Assembly (NCBI RefSeq): GCF_003403315.2
Contig: NZ_CP048407.1
Location: 2,480,001-2,544,000, forward strand
DNA length: 64,000 bases
DNA from: Thermaerobacter sp. PB12/4term
GTDB taxonomy: Bacteria; Bacillota; Sulfobacillia; Thermaerobacterales; Thermaerobacteraceae
Reading direction: 5' to 3'
Of the stretch, positions 15,745-25,307 are shown piece after piece. Below the pieces are notes generated by a model, which saw only the letters and a list, made by a program, of their open reading frames with translations, searched no databases and was not told the DNA's origin. The translations under genes and the position numbers were made by a program. Every line of letters starts with the position of its first letter. Positions within the stretch are counted from its first letter, which is position 1.

Positions 15745-17352
15745 GGATGGTGCGGAACCAGTAGGCGCGACACTGGGATCGCCGGGCAAAACCTTGCCGG
15801 GATTCATGATCCCGTCCGGATCCAGCAAGGCCTTCAAAGCGGCCATCACCGCCACGCCGGTGGAGCCGTGTTCTTCCAATAAGTAATGGCGCTTGCCCAG
15901 GCCGATGCCGTGCTCGCCGGTGCAAGTGCCGCCGCGCGCCAGGGCGTCGCGCACGATGGCCTCGCTGGCCCGGCGGGCGCGCCGCACCTCTTCCGGATCC
16001 GCCGGGTCGATGGCGAAAAGCACGTGAAAGTTGCCGTCGCCGGCATGGGCCACGATGCCGGCCGCGAAGCCCAGAGCGTCCACGGTGGCCCGGGCGTGGC
16101 GAAGGGCGGCCGGCAGCTGGGACAGGGGCACGCAGACGTCGGTGCTGAGCTTTTTGCGTCCCGGCGCCACCGCCGTCACCGCCAGCCCGGCGTGGTGGCG
16201 CGCGTCCCAGAGCCGCTCGCGCCCGGCAGCGTCCCGTTCCACAGCAAACTCCGTGGCACCACACCGGATACAGGCCGCCTGGCCCTGCCGCACGTCACCC
16301 TCCACCGCAGCCGGCCAGCCGGACCATTCGAGGAACAGGGTGGGCTTTTCCGGGTAGGTGGTGCCGCGGAAAGCATTGACGGCCGCCAGGGTCCGCTCGT
16401 CCAAAAGCTCGATGCGCGTGGCCGCCGGGCAGCGCCGGGTCACCTCCACGGCCGCCTGCGCGGCCGCCTCCAGGCTGGGGAAGACCGCCCGCGCCGCCAC
16501 CACCGCCTCGGGCAGCGGATACACCCGCAGGGCCAGGGCGGTGATGACCCCCAGGGTGCCTTCGGAGCCGACAAAGAGGGGCGTCAGATCCCAGTAGGGC
16601 AAGGCAACGCGCCAGGAGGACCGGGAACCCCGCCCGCCCGCCGCCGCACCAGTAGAACCGCCCGCTGCCGGCCCGCCTGCACCCAAGGCAGCCCCCGGCC
16701 GGGCCTCGCCACCCTCCCCTGCGCTCGCGGCAGCAGCCCGCTCCTCTCCAAGCAGCATCGCGTCCAGCCACATCGCGGGCGCCGGCCGCCGGGCCGGAGG
16801 GGCCAGGAGCCCTGTGCGCAGCACCCGCCCCCCCGCCAGCACCACCTCCAGCCCCAGCACCTGGTGCTTCATGGCGCCGTAGCGCAGGGCGTTGGTGCCG
16901 CTGGCGTTGGTGGCCGCCATGCCGCCCAAGGTGGCGTCGGCACCCGGATCCACCGGGAAGAACAGGCCCTCCCGGGCCAGGTATGCGTTGAGGCGCGAGC
17001 GCCGGAGCCCGGGTTCGACCTGAACCACCCGCGCCTCCGGGTCCAGGGCGAGCACCGCGTCCATGCGCCCCAGATCCAGGCTGATGCCGCCGCGCACGGG
17101 AATCACATGCCCTTCCAGGCTGCTGCCCGCCCCGAAGGGCACGACGGGCACCCTCTCCGCCGCCGCCCAGCGCAGCACGGCCTGCACCTGTTCCGTGTTC
17201 TCCGGATAGACCACCACGTCGGGGTTGTGGGGCGGGTGGATCGTCAGGTCCCGGCCGTGCTGCTCCCGCTCCGACGCTCCCGCCCGTACCCGCCCGGCGC
17301 CCACCAGGGCGCACAGCGCTGCGGCCAAACGATCCCCGTGCAGGCTCGCCAC
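15742..17352 (-). CDS. FAD-linked 2-hydroxyacid dehydrogenase (GlcD/D-lactate dehydrogenase type)
   Basis: A flavoprotein that oxidises glycolate, D-lactate or a similar 2-hydroxy acid. The 536-aa protein has a PCMH-type FAD-binding domain (VVVYPENTEQVQAVLRWA, VPFGAGSSLEGH, FFPVDPGADATLGGMAATNASG) and a C-terminal oxidase domain with HAGDGNFHVLF and GTCTGEHGIGLGKRHYL, then MNPGKVLPGD. About 45 Ala/Gly/Ser residues (roughly 210-255) interrupt the domain before LPYWDLTPLFVGSEGTLG, longer than the usual 460-480 aa enzyme. GTG 17352 follows GGGAGGGAG; the frame upstream to 17535 lacks family sequence. No glcE or glcF partner is adjacent, which favours a single-subunit D-lactate dehydrogenase. Confidence 0.88.
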   Translation of the reverse strand: MASLHGDRLAAALCALVGAGRVRAGASEREQHGRDLTIHPPHNPDVVVYPENTEQVQAVLRWAAAERVPVVPFGAGSSLEGHVIPVRGGISLDLGRMDAVLALDPEARVVQVEPGLRRSRLNAYLAREGLFFPVDPGADATLGGMAATNASGTNALRYGAMKHQVLGLEVVLAGGRVLRTGLLAPPARRPAPAMWLDAMLLGEERAAAASAGEGGEARPGAALGAGGPAAGGSTGAAAGGRGSRSSWRVALPYWDLTPLFVGSEGTLGVITALALRVYPLPEAVVAARAVFPSLEAAAQAAVEVTRRCPAATRIELLDERTLAAVNAFRGTTYPEKPTLFLEWSGWPAAVEGDVRQGQAACIRCGATEFAVERDAAGRERLWDARHHAGLAVTAVAPGRKKLSTDVCVPLSQLPAALRHARATVDALGFAAGIVAHAGDGNFHVLFAIDPADPEEVRRARRASEAIVRDALARGGTCTGEHGIGLGKRHYLLEEHGSTGVAVMAALKALLDPDGIMNPGKVLPGDPSVAPTGSAPS

Positions 17353-17504
17353 CCCACTCCCTCCCGCCACTCCGTCCGGGCCGCCTTCCCCGGCCCCGGC
17401 ATTCCCGTGGGCGGCCCGGGCAGCCGCCCGCGGCGGCCCGCGGCTAAACGGGCCCCAGGTCCCGCTCGATAAGGAGGACACAAGCCCTACAAGGGTTCCA
17501 TCAT

Positions 17505-17633
17505 GTTCCAGGCGCGGCACGGCCCAGGGACGCAACCAGGAGTCGGTTGGGGTTCTTCGACAAGTTTCGGCAGCAGCTTACCGTGGGCAGCACCGGTGGC
17601 TGGTCTTACGGTAACCCGCGCCGGGCCTGGAAC
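17505..17633 (+). promoter_or_regulatory. Possible structured leader of the chemotaxis operon
   Basis: The 313-bp gap between the divergent GlcD gene and the chemotaxis operon contains GTTCCAGGC at 17505 and its complement GCCTGGAAC at 17625-17633, flanked inside by matching CGCGG/CCGCG segments. These could close a roughly 130-nt structure ending about 30 nt before the first start codon. I compared it by eye with c-di-GMP riboswitches and saw no match. A TTG-started ORF (17547, beginning GFFDKFRQQL) lies inside and runs into the next gene. Promoters for both directions must also be here. Confidence 0.35.
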
Positions 17634-17665
17634 CGCCGTCCCGCCACGCCAGGGGAGGAAGAGGA

Positions 17666-19168
17666 ATGCTTCGCGTTGCCGTGGACGCCGTCGCCCCCGG
17701 GGCCATCCTGGCGCGCACCCTTTACACCACCACGGGGCAGCCGGTGCTGCGGGCAGGCCATCCCTTGAATGATTCGGTTCTCCGGCGCCTGCCCTCCTTC
17801 GGGATCCGGTTCGTCTGGCTGGACGAACCGGACCTGGCCGGGCTTGCCCCCGAGGAACCCCTGTCCCAGGTGACCTTCCTGCTCGCGGTCGGCGCCCTGA
17901 TTCGCGCGGCCACAGCGGCAGCGGGCGGTGAGACCCGGCTTCCGGCCACCCTGCGCAGCCAGCTGGCGGACGTGGCGGCCCGGATCGCCGACGAGCTGGA
18001 GCCGGCCCCCAGCCTGCCGGGCTGGAAGGGATCCGGAAAGGAATCCTCCGGAACCCACACACCCGGCGCGGAATGGCACGGCGGCCCCGGTGCCGGCGGC
18101 ACCGGGGCGGTCCCCATGCCGCGGGAGCATGGCGCTTCGCCGACCGCCCCAGTTGACCCGGCTGCTCCGGCTCTCACCGCCGCCCTTCCTTATCCTCTGG
18201 CGGGTGGCGGGCCCGAGGCCTGGGCGATCACCGTCCTCAACCGCGCGATCCTGGCCGGGCGCCTGGCCCTGGCCGGCCCCTACCGGGGGCAGGTGCGGGA
18301 CTTCGTCCTGGCCGCCCTGCTGCAGGATGCGGGCCTGTGGCGCATGCCGGGCGCCCCCTACCGCTGCGACCCGGTGGCGGCGCTGGACGGGACGCTGGGC
18401 ACACCGCCCGGCCGTCACGGCGGCACCCCCGGCGGCGGCGCGGCCAGCCCCGCCGGCCCGGGTGGCCCTGGCCGCCTCACCGGCCGCGGCCAAGCCACCG
18501 GCCACGACGACGCAATCCCGCAGGGCGGCGCCGTCGTCCCCCGCCCCACTGCCACCGGCAGCCGCACCCCCGACCAGAGCGGCGCCGCTCCCCACGCCGG
18601 CACCGCCGGTCACGTCGCCCTGACCCTGGACTGGCTCTCCGGCGTGGAGCTTGGCGGCCTGGTTCGGGCCCTGATCGCCCAGCACCACGAGCAGCTGGAC
18701 GGCGGCGGCTACCCGGAGGGCCTTCGCGATGACGCCTTCCACCCTGCGGCCCGGCGCTTGGCCGCGGTAACCGCCTACACCCTGGCGGTGCAGGGCTGCC
18801 CGCACCGCTCCGGCTGGCTCCCCCACGAGGCTTACGAGTGGCTGCTGGCCGAAGGGCCCCGCCTGTGGGGAGCCGACGTGGTGGACGAGCTGGCTGCCAT
18901 CCTGTACCCCTATCCGCCCGGCACCCTGATCCAGCTGGACGGCGGGCCCTGGGCCGTGGTGACCGGCTGTACCGGTGCCCGCCGGCTGCGCCCCCGGGTA
19001 CGACTGCTGCCGGCCCGCTGGCAGCCGGAGCCCGCCGCCCGGGAGGCGGCGGCAGGGGAGGCCGTGGTTGACCTTCTCGAGCAGCGAACGCGGCAGATCA
19101 CCGCCTGGGCGGTGGCCTGGCCGGCAACGGCGGCGGATGCTCCGGCACCCGCCGGCAAGGGGAGGTGA
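17666..19168 (+). CDS. Degenerate HD-GYP domain protein
   Basis: The first gene of the chemotaxis operon. The 500-aa product begins with a region like those preceding HD-GYP domains (LRVAVDAVAPGAILARTLYT) and, after a linker, has an HD-GYP-like core. The expected HD motif is AALLQDAGLWRMPG: the histidine is replaced by glutamine and the GKI-type residues are lost. The later motif QHHEQLDGGGYPEGL is intact. Because the first metal ligand is missing, phosphodiesterase activity against cyclic di-GMP is doubtful, and it may only bind ligand or partner proteins. A roughly 80-residue Gly/Pro/His-rich insertion separates the two motifs. ATG 17666 follows AGGGGAGGAAGAGGA. cheX starts 6 nt downstream. 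Confidence 0.75.
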   Translation: MLRVAVDAVAPGAILARTLYTTTGQPVLRAGHPLNDSVLRRLPSFGIRFVWLDEPDLAGLAPEEPLSQVTFLLAVGALIRAATAAAGGETRLPATLRSQLADVAARIADELEPAPSLPGWKGSGKESSGTHTPGAEWHGGPGAGGTGAVPMPREHGASPTAPVDPAAPALTAALPYPLAGGGPEAWAITVLNRAILAGRLALAGPYRGQVRDFVLAALLQDAGLWRMPGAPYRCDPVAALDGTLGTPPGRHGGTPGGGAASPAGPGGPGRLTGRGQATGHDDAIPQGGAVVPRPTATGSRTPDQSGAAPHAGTAGHVALTLDWLSGVELGGLVRALIAQHHEQLDGGGYPEGLRDDAFHPAARRLAAVTAYTLAVQGCPHRSGWLPHEAYEWLLAEGPRLWGADVVDELAAILYPYPPGTLIQLDGGPWAVVTGCTGARRLRPRVRLLPARWQPEPAAREAAAGEAVVDLLEQRTRQITAWAVAWPATAADAPAPAGKGR

Positions 19169-19174
19169 GAAAAC

Positions 19175-19657
19175 GTGCGAGCCGAGTACATCCGCCCCTT
19201 CCTGGCGGCTGCCATCGACGTCCTCAAGGTGGACTTCGGAGTCGACTGGGTGGAGCGGGGCGAGCTGCGCATCGAGACCAGCTATTACACCACCCAGGAA
19301 GTGACCGCCATCATCGGCCTGACCGGGGAGATCGAGGGCACGGCCATGTTCGGCACCACCAAGACCACGGCCCGCCGGATGGTGGAAGCGGTGACCGGCG
19401 TCCTGCCGCCCGTGTTCGACGAGATGGCCGAGAGCGCCTTCGCCGAGTTCGGCAACGTGGTGTCGGGCCGCGCATCGATCCTGTTCGAGCAGCAGGGATG
19501 GCAGTGCACCATCTCGCCGCCCACGGTGATCATCGGGCGCGGCGCCATCATCTCCAACGGCGGCATCCAGCGCCTGATCGTTCCCCTGGAGACCCCCCTG
19601 GGTGAGGTCCAGCTGGCCGTGGCCCTGCGGCCCGCCGGCCAGCCGGCCCGCGCCTGA
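19175..19657 (+). CDS. cheX: CheY-phosphate phosphatase CheX
   Basis: A 160-aa member of the CheC/CheX/FliY phosphatase family that removes phosphate from CheY and resets chemotaxis signalling. The single active helix is visible as EMAESAFAEFGNVVSG, with the Glu and Asn of the family ExxN catalytic pair; a beta-rich dimerisation fold surrounds it. CheC would have two such helices, so CheX fits better. The GTG start at 19175 comes 6 nt after the HD-GYP gene, and cheY follows 16 nt downstream, so phosphatase and substrate are adjacent. Confidence 0.88.
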   Translation: MRAEYIRPFLAAAIDVLKVDFGVDWVERGELRIETSYYTTQEVTAIIGLTGEIEGTAMFGTTKTTARRMVEAVTGVLPPVFDEMAESAFAEFGNVVSGRASILFEQQGWQCTISPPTVIIGRGAIISNGGIQRLIVPLETPLGEVQLAVALRPAGQPARA

Positions 19658-19673
19658 CGGAGGAGGCTATGCC

Positions 19674-20033
19674 GTGGCCAAGATCCTGGTTGCCGACGAC
19701 GCGGCCTTCATGCGCATGCGCCTGTCCAACCTGCTGACCGAAGCGGGCCACACCGTGCTGGAGGCCACCAACGGCGCTGAGGCGGTCGAGCAGTACCGCC
19801 AGGAGCGCCCCGACCTGGTCCTGCTGGACATCACCATGCCCGTCATGGACGGTCTGGCCGCCATCGAGGCGATCCGCGGCATCGACCCCCAGGCGCGCAT
19901 CGTGGTGTGCAGCTCCCTGGGCCAGCAGGCCATCGTGCTGAAGGCCATCCAGAGCGGAGCCCGGGATTTCATCGTCAAGCCCTTTCAGCCCGAGCGGGTG
20001 CTGGGCGCCGTCAGCCGCGTCCTGGCGGGATGA
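19674..20033 (+). CDS. cheY: Chemotaxis response regulator CheY
   Basis: A 119-aa single-domain receiver that carries the signal from CheA to the motor or another output. The acidic pocket is Asp8-Asp9 (LVADDAAFMR), the phosphorylation site is Asp52 (LVLLDITMPVMDG), and the conserved lysine is in DFIVKPFQ. GTG 19674 follows GACGGAGGAGG. No output domain is present, and it belongs to the CheY type found in Firmicutes. Confidence 0.93.
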   Translation: MAKILVADDAAFMRMRLSNLLTEAGHTVLEATNGAEAVEQYRQERPDLVLLDITMPVMDGLAAIEAIRGIDPQARIVVCSSLGQQAIVLKAIQSGARDFIVKPFQPERVLGAVSRVLAG

Positions 20034-20336
20034 ACCGGCTCCCGGCCGGTGCCGCCGGGCAGCCCGCCGCGCCGCCGGGCAGCCTGCGGCGGGTCGACGC
20101 GCCGCTGACCCCGGGCAGCCCGCCGCTGCCGCGGGGTCAGGCCGCCGGTGCGGCGGGGCAGCCAGCAGGTGCCGCCGCCAGGCCCGGCGGTGGCCGGGCA
20201 TCCCCCGGTGCCGGCAGCCCGCTGGCCGGCCCGGCGGGTCCCCGCGGCTGCGACCGGCCCGCCCCCGGCCCGCCGCCCATCGTCCGGTGGCGCCAGACCG
20301 CGGCGCCCGCCCGAAAAGCCAAAGGAGGCCATCATC
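20034..20336. other. GC-rich spacer between cheY and the receptor gene
   Basis: About 300 bp rich in GCCGGGCAGCC-like and CCGCCGGTGC-like short repeats. I see no gene; the in-frame extension of the receptor upstream of 20337 is Pro/Ala/Arg-rich and lacks a ribosome site. It could be a remnant of expansion like the low-complexity linkers elsewhere, and may hold a promoter. Confidence 0.5.
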
Positions 20337-22325
20337 ATGCGACGACCCCATCTGGGTGTTGGCGCCAAGCTATGGCTCGCCTTCGGGACCCTGCTGGTCC
20401 TCCTGGCGTTCATCGCCTACACCGGCGTCACGGCAACCCAGCAGATGATCACCCTCACCGGCGAAGTCGACCGCATCGGCCGCACCCTGACCCTGGCCGC
20501 CCAGGTGCGCGCCCTGGCGGCGGAACAGGCCTCAGCCGTCCGCGGGTTCCTCCTGACGGGTGACCCCGCCTACCGCAACGCCTCCCAGGAAGCGGCCACG
20601 GCCATGTCCCAGGCGCTGGCCGAGCTGCGCAACCTGGCCACCCAGGCCGACACCCAGCAGGCCGTGGACGCCGTTGGCACGTCCGCCAACGCTTTCCAGC
20701 AGGCGGTCTCACCGGTCCTGGCCCTGCGCCCCACCACCCCCAGCGACGTCCAGCAGGCCCTGACCCGGGTGCGCGACCCCCAGGCGCAGCTGGACGCCGC
20801 CGTCGAGCAGCTGGTGGCCAACCGGGAAGAGCGCCACCAGCAGATCCTGGCAGAGGGGCAGGCCACCGAGGCGCGGGCCCGCCTGCTGATCTTCGGCCCC
20901 GCGGCAGCGGCTCTTGTCATCGGCCTGTTCATCGCCTCCACCCTGACCCGGCACCTGACCCGCACCCTGCGGCAGGTGGTGCAGACGGCCCGGCGGGTGG
21001 CCGACGGTGACCTGACCGTGCCCTTCCTCAAGGTCCGCAGCCAGGACGAGATCGGGGAAATGGCCCAGGCCTTCAACGACATGCTGCGGGCGTTGCAGGA
21101 GCTGCTGCAGGCCGTCCAGGCTTCAAGCCGGGCCGTGCTGGTTTCGGCCCGCGAGCTGAGCGAGGCCGCCGAGCAGTCGGCCCAGGGCGCCGCGGAGGCG
21201 GCCCAGGCCGTCAGCCAGGTGGCGGCCGGGGTCACCGAGCAGGCCCAGGCCTCCGACGAGATGCGCCAGGCGATCGAACAACTGCGCCAGACCACCGAGC
21301 AGATCGCTACCGGTGCCCAGCAGACCGCCGGCGAGATCCAGGCCACGTCCCACCTGCTGGACCAGATGAACCGGGCCGTGGAGTCGGTGGCCGCCAGCGC
21401 CGACCGGGCCCGGGAGCGGGCCGAGCAGGCGGGCGGCACCGCCGACCAGGGGGCCGAGGTCGTGCGCCAGACGCTGGACGTCATGGGCGCCATCCGCCGG
21501 GCGGTAGGGGAGTCGGCAGACCGGCTGCGCAACCTGGAGCAGCTTTCTTCCCAGATCGGCGAGATCACCCAGGTGATCTCCAGCATCGCCGAGCAGACGA
21601 ACCTGCTGGCGCTCAACGCCGCCATCGAGGCCGCCCGGGCGGGCGAGCACGGCCGCGGCTTCGCCGTGGTGGCCGACGAGGTGCGCAAGCTGGCGGAGCG
21701 GTCCGCCGTCTCGGCCCGGGAGATCACCGGCCTGATCGACCGGATCCAGGCGGGTACCGCCGCCGTGGTCCAGGCCATGGTGGCCGCCACGGACCAGGTG
21801 GAACGGGGCGGCGTCATGGCCGGCCAGACGGGCGAGGCGCTGCAGGCGGTGCTGGAGGCCGTTCAAGCCGTGGTCGACGATGTCCGGGGCATCGCCTCCA
21901 CCGCCGCCGACCTGCGGGCCAGCACCGAGCAGGTGGTCCGGGCCTTCGACGCCGTGGCCGCGGTGACGGAAGAGAACACCGCCGCCACGGAAGAGATGGC
22001 GGCGGGCGCAACCCAGGCAGGAAAGTCGGTGGAACGGGTGGCCGCCGTGGCCCAGGAAAACGCCGCCGCGGCCGAGCAGGTCTCGGCCGCCGTGGACCAG
22101 CTCAAGGCCGCCGCCGGGCGGGTCGCCCGGTCGGCCGGCGACCTCAACCAGGTGGTAACCCGCATGGAACAGCACGTGAGCCGCTTCAAGCTGGCGGCCG
22201 CCGCCGCGTCAGGACCTGCCGGCGTCCCCGCTGCGGGCGTCGAGGCCGCCCCGGCCCTGGCCGCGGCCATGGCGGCGGTGGCGTCCGGGGCCGCCGGCCC
22301 GGGAGGCGAGGGCCATGGCCGCTGA
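20337..22325 (+). CDS. Methyl-accepting chemotaxis protein
   Basis: A transmembrane chemoreceptor of 662 aa. The first helix (residues about 12-33) is followed by a roughly 155-residue extracytoplasmic helical domain (4HB or CHASE3-like, with the [17 protein letters not shown] motif), the second helix (about 190-213), a HAMP domain ([31 protein letters not shown]) and a long coiled-coil signalling domain. The hairpin tip that binds CheA and CheW reads [36 protein letters not shown] 20337 follows AAAGGAGG. The extracytoplasmic ligand cannot be predicted. The last 11 nt overlap cheW. Confidence 0.95.
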   Translation: MRRPHLGVGAKLWLAFGTLLVLLAFIAYTGVTATQQMITLTGEVDRIGRTLTLAAQVRALAAEQASAVRGFLLTGDPAYRNASQEAATAMSQALAELRNLATQADTQQAVDAVGTSANAFQQAVSPVLALRPTTPSDVQQALTRVRDPQAQLDAAVEQLVANREERHQQILAEGQATEARARLLIFGPAAAALVIGLFIASTLTRHLTRTLRQVVQTARRVADGDLTVPFLKVRSQDEIGEMAQAFNDMLRALQELLQAVQASSRAVLVSARELSEAAEQSAQGAAEAAQAVSQVAAGVTEQAQASDEMRQAIEQLRQTTEQIATGAQQTAGEIQATSHLLDQMNRAVESVAASADRARERAEQAGGTADQGAEVVRQTLDVMGAIRRAVGESADRLRNLEQLSSQIGEITQVISSIAEQTNLLALNAAIEAARAGEHGRGFAVVADEVRKLAERSAVSAREITGLIDRIQAGTAAVVQAMVAATDQVERGGVMAGQTGEALQAVLEAVQAVVDDVRGIASTAADLRASTEQVVRAFDAVAAVTEENTAATEEMAAGATQAGKSVERVAAVAQENAAAAEQVSAAVDQLKAAAGRVARSAGDLNQVVTRMEQHVSRFKLAAAAASGPAGVPAAGVEAAPALAAAMAAVASGAAGPGGEGHGR

Positions 22326-23139
22326 CGGGCCCCGCAGGCCGGAGGCGACCGCCCAGGAGCCGCGGGTGCTGGTTCTCTTCCGCCTGGCCGGCGAGGACTA
22401 TGGCATCGATGTGGGCTGCGTCCGGGAGATCATCACCTGGCAGCAGCCCACCCGGGTGCCCCGCACCCCGCCCTTCGTGGAAGGGATCATCAACCTGCGG
22501 GGACACATCATCCCGGTCCTGGACCTGCGCCGCCGCCTGAGCCTGCCCGAAGGCTCGCGGGAGCGCAGCACCCGCATCGTGGTGGTGGAACAGGGCACCA
22601 CGGTGGTGGGCCTGGTGGTCGACGCCGTGTCCGAGGTGGTGCGCCTGCCCGCCGGTACCATCGAGCCGCCGGCCGAGGTCCTGGCGGTGGACGCCAGCTT
22701 CATCGAAGGGATTGCCCGCCACGGGGACCGGCTGATCCTGGTCCTGCAGCCCGGCCAGGTGCTGGCGCCGGCCGAATGGCAGGCCGTCCAGGCGGTACAG
22801 GCAGGGGAGGCGGCGCCTGCGGCACCCGCGGCCGAGGCCGTGCATTCCCTCGAGGCCGGGGCCGGCGACACCGCGGAGGGACCGGTCCAGCACGTCCCGA
22901 AGGCCGCAGCGGTGCCCGCAGAAGCTCCCCAGGACGGGCCTGCCCCGGCCGGCGGGGAGGTTGCCGCAGGGTCTGGGCTGGAAACCCCGGCCGGCGCCAT
23001 CGCTCCGCCGGTTCCCCGGCCCGGCCGGCCTCCGATGGCCGGCAGTGACGCCCCCGGACCCGGACCGCGCCCGGTCCTTGCAGGGCAACCCGGGGACGCG
23101 GTAGAACCGCCGGGGACCGCCGGGGGGATGGTCCGGTGA
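22315..23139 (+). CDS. cheW: Chemotaxis coupling protein CheW with long tail
   Basis: The adaptor that couples CheA to the receptor. The CheW domain occupies about residues 15-155, with [37 protein letters not shown] and the C-terminal strand [14 protein letters not shown] further roughly 115 residues of Ala/Pro/Gly-rich, unrelated sequence follow, whereas CheW is usually about 150-170 aa in total. ATG 22315 lies inside the end of the receptor gene, and the stop overlaps the cheA GTG by 4 nt, so the three genes are translationally coupled. Confidence 0.92.
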   Translation: MAADGPRRPEATAQEPRVLVLFRLAGEDYGIDVGCVREIITWQQPTRVPRTPPFVEGIINLRGHIIPVLDLRRRLSLPEGSRERSTRIVVVEQGTTVVGLVVDAVSEVVRLPAGTIEPPAEVLAVDASFIEGIARHGDRLILVLQPGQVLAPAEWQAVQAVQAGEAAPAAPAAEAVHSLEAGAGDTAEGPVQHVPKAAAVPAEAPQDGPAPAGGEVAAGSGLETPAGAIAPPVPRPGRPPMAGSDAPGPGPRPVLAGQPGDAVEPPGTAGGMVR

Positions 23140-25307
23140 CCGGCGATCCCTGGCTGGATCTGAGCGACGAGGAGCGGCAGCTGTTCCTGGCGGAGGGCAG
23201 CGAGCTGCTGGACCAGCTGGAGGCCGGGCTGCTGGATCTGGAGACGGGGCAGGCGGAGCCCGGCACGGTGCACGCCGTCTTCCGGGCGGCCCATACCTTG
23301 AAGGGCTCTGCCGCCACCGTGGGCCTGGACGGCATGGCCCAGCTGACCCACGCCATGGAAAACCGCCTGGACGCCTGGCGCCAGGGTCAGGCGGCGCCGG
23401 CCCCCGGTGAGATCTCCCGGATGCTGGCCGCGGTCGACAGCCTCCGGGCCATGCTGGCAGCGGTGGCGGCGGGGGACGCCCCGCCGCCACCGCCGGAGGA
23501 GCTGGTGAGCGCCCTGGCCTCCCTGCCGCCGGGAGACGCGGCCCGGCCCATGGACGAACCCGCAGCCGAAACCGCCGCAGCCGGCCCTGCCCGCTGGCTG
23601 GTGGAGGCCGAGCTCGACCCCGCCTGCCTGATGCCGGCCGTGCGGGCGCTGCAGGTCCTGCTGGCCCTGGAGGAACAGGCCACCCTGGTGGCCTCGGAGC
23701 CTTCCCGGGACGGCCTGGAGGCGACCTGGGCAGGGCACCGGGTCCGGGCCTGGGTCGAGGACACCGGGCCGGCGGAAAGGCTCCAGCAGGTGGTGGCCGC
23801 CGTGCCCGACGTGGCTGCCGTCCGGGTCGTTCCGGACGAACGCGGCCCGCAACCTGCTCCCGCCGGAACCCCGGCCCAGGACGCCGGTGCGGCTCCCCGC
23901 CGGGCGAGTACGGTTCATACGTCTCCTACGGCGAACGCTGTTCCCACCGACACGGGCGCCGAGCCGGAAGGTCCGGTGTTGGCCGGGGTAAGACACCACA
24001 GCCCGGCGCCAGCGGCGGCAGCAGCCGGCCCGCCCGCTGCCGGCCGCCCGGCTGCCGCACCCGCCGGTGAGGACCGCACCATTCGGGTCGATGTCACCCT
24101 GCTGGACCGGTTGCTGAACCTGGTGGGCGAGCTGGTGGTCGAACGCGGCCGCCTGGGCCAGCTGGGGCAAGAGCTGGGGCGCCGGCCGGCGGTGCACGAC
24201 CTGGGCGACGAGCTCTTCCGGGTCACCGGCCAGATCGCCCGCATCACCGGCGCCCTGCAGGATGCGGTCTTGCAGGCCCGCATGCTGCCCGTGGCCCGGA
24301 TTTTCCGGCGCTTCCCCCGGCTGGTTCGCGACCTGGCGCTGATGCTGGGCAAGGACGTGGAGCTGGAGCTGGTGGGCGAGGACACCGAGCTGGACCGTAC
24401 CCTCCACGAGGTGGTGGCGGACCCCCTGCTCCACCTGGTGCGCAATGCCCTGGACCACGGCATCGAGGCCCCGGAGGAGCGCAGGCGGGCCGGCAAGCCG
24501 GCCACCGGCCGGGTGCGGCTGGTCGCCGCCCGGGAAGGGCATCACGTGCTGATCCGGGTGGAAGACGACGGCCGGGGCCTGGACCCCCAGCGGCTGCGCC
24601 GGGCGGCAGTGGAAAAGGGGCTGATTTCCCCAGACCGGGCGGCGGCCCTCAGCGACCGGGAGGCCTTCGACCTGATGTTCCTGCCCGGCTTGAGCACCGC
24701 CGCCCGGGTGACGGGTGTGTCCGGCCGGGGGGTCGGCCTGGACGTGGTCCGCCAGCGCCTGGAGCAGGCGGGTGGCCGGGTGGAGGTGGACAGCCGCCAG
24801 GGCCAGGGCACGACCTTTACCCTGGTGTTGCCGCTGACCCTGGCCACCCTGCGTGCCCTGCTGGTGGAGGTGGGCGACTACCTCTACGCCCTGCCCCTGT
24901 CCGATGTGGGCGAGGCGGTACGGGTGACGCCAGGCGAGCTCCGTTCCCTGCAGGGCCGGTGGGTGACCACCGTCCGCGGCCAGGTGGTGCCCCTTCTCTG
25001 GCTGCGCCAGTTCGGCGACCCTCGCTTCTGGCCGCAGCCCGGGGACGAACCGCTGGTCGCGGTGCTGGTGGAGCGCCAGGGGCAGCCCATCGGCCTGGTG
25101 GTCGACCGCCTGCTGGGCGAGCAGGAAGTGGTGGTGAAGGGACTGGGAGAACTTCTGGCCGGCACCCGGGGACTCAGCGGCGCCACCATCCTGGGCGACG
25201 GGCGGCTGGCCCTGATCCTCGACACCCCCACCCTGGTGGCGGAGCTGGCAGCCGCCGCGGCCGGTTCGACGGCCGCCCGCGCCGGGGAGGGGGGTCCGCC
25301 GCGATGA
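23136..25307 (+). CDS. cheA: Chemotaxis histidine kinase CheA
   Basis: The 723-aa kinase of the pathway. The N-terminal HPt domain carries the phosphorylated His53 in FRAAHTLKGSAATVGL. A P2-like and low-complexity region (about 130-310) follows, then the dimerisation domain starting IRVDVTLLDRLLNLVGELVV, the HATPase domain (HLVRNALDHGIEAPEERR, DDGRGLDP, FLPGLSTAARVTGVSGRGVG) and a C-terminal CheW-like regulatory domain (QVVPLLWLRQFG, LVVDRLLGEQEVVVKGLG). All five modules appear intact. It starts at GTG 23136 in a GTGA overlap with cheW and ends in an ATGA overlap with cheB. Confidence 0.95.
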   Translation: MTGDPWLDLSDEERQLFLAEGSELLDQLEAGLLDLETGQAEPGTVHAVFRAAHTLKGSAATVGLDGMAQLTHAMENRLDAWRQGQAAPAPGEISRMLAAVDSLRAMLAAVAAGDAPPPPPEELVSALASLPPGDAARPMDEPAAETAAAGPARWLVEAELDPACLMPAVRALQVLLALEEQATLVASEPSRDGLEATWAGHRVRAWVEDTGPAERLQQVVAAVPDVAAVRVVPDERGPQPAPAGTPAQDAGAAPRRASTVHTSPTANAVPTDTGAEPEGPVLAGVRHHSPAPAAAAAGPPAAGRPAAAPAGEDRTIRVDVTLLDRLLNLVGELVVERGRLGQLGQELGRRPAVHDLGDELFRVTGQIARITGALQDAVLQARMLPVARIFRRFPRLVRDLALMLGKDVELELVGEDTELDRTLHEVVADPLLHLVRNALDHGIEAPEERRRAGKPATGRVRLVAAREGHHVLIRVEDDGRGLDPQRLRRAAVEKGLISPDRAAALSDREAFDLMFLPGLSTAARVTGVSGRGVGLDVVRQRLEQAGGRVEVDSRQGQGTTFTLVLPLTLATLRALLVEVGDYLYALPLSDVGEAVRVTPGELRSLQGRWVTTVRGQVVPLLWLRQFGDPRFWPQPGDEPLVAVLVERQGQPIGLVVDRLLGEQEVVVKGLGELLAGTRGLSGATILGDGRLALILDTPTLVAELAAAAAGSTAARAGEGGPPR

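Noticed and set aside
15886-17472. 528-residue plus-strand ORF antisense to the GlcD-type gene
   Set aside because: Composition is Arg/Pro/Gln/His-rich and meaningless, while the minus frame has intact flavoprotein motifs.
17505-17633. c-di-GMP (GEMM) riboswitch before the chemotaxis operon
   Set aside because: The conserved GEMM segments do not appear; only a generic long-range pairing is seen.
17547-17768. TTG-started 73-residue gene
   Set aside because: It overlaps the HD-GYP gene by about 100 nt and has only a close AGGAG site; kept as a finding, not as a gene.
22398-24545. 715-residue minus-strand ORF across cheW and cheA
   Set aside because: Antisense shadow; cheW and cheA domains are unambiguous on the other strand.
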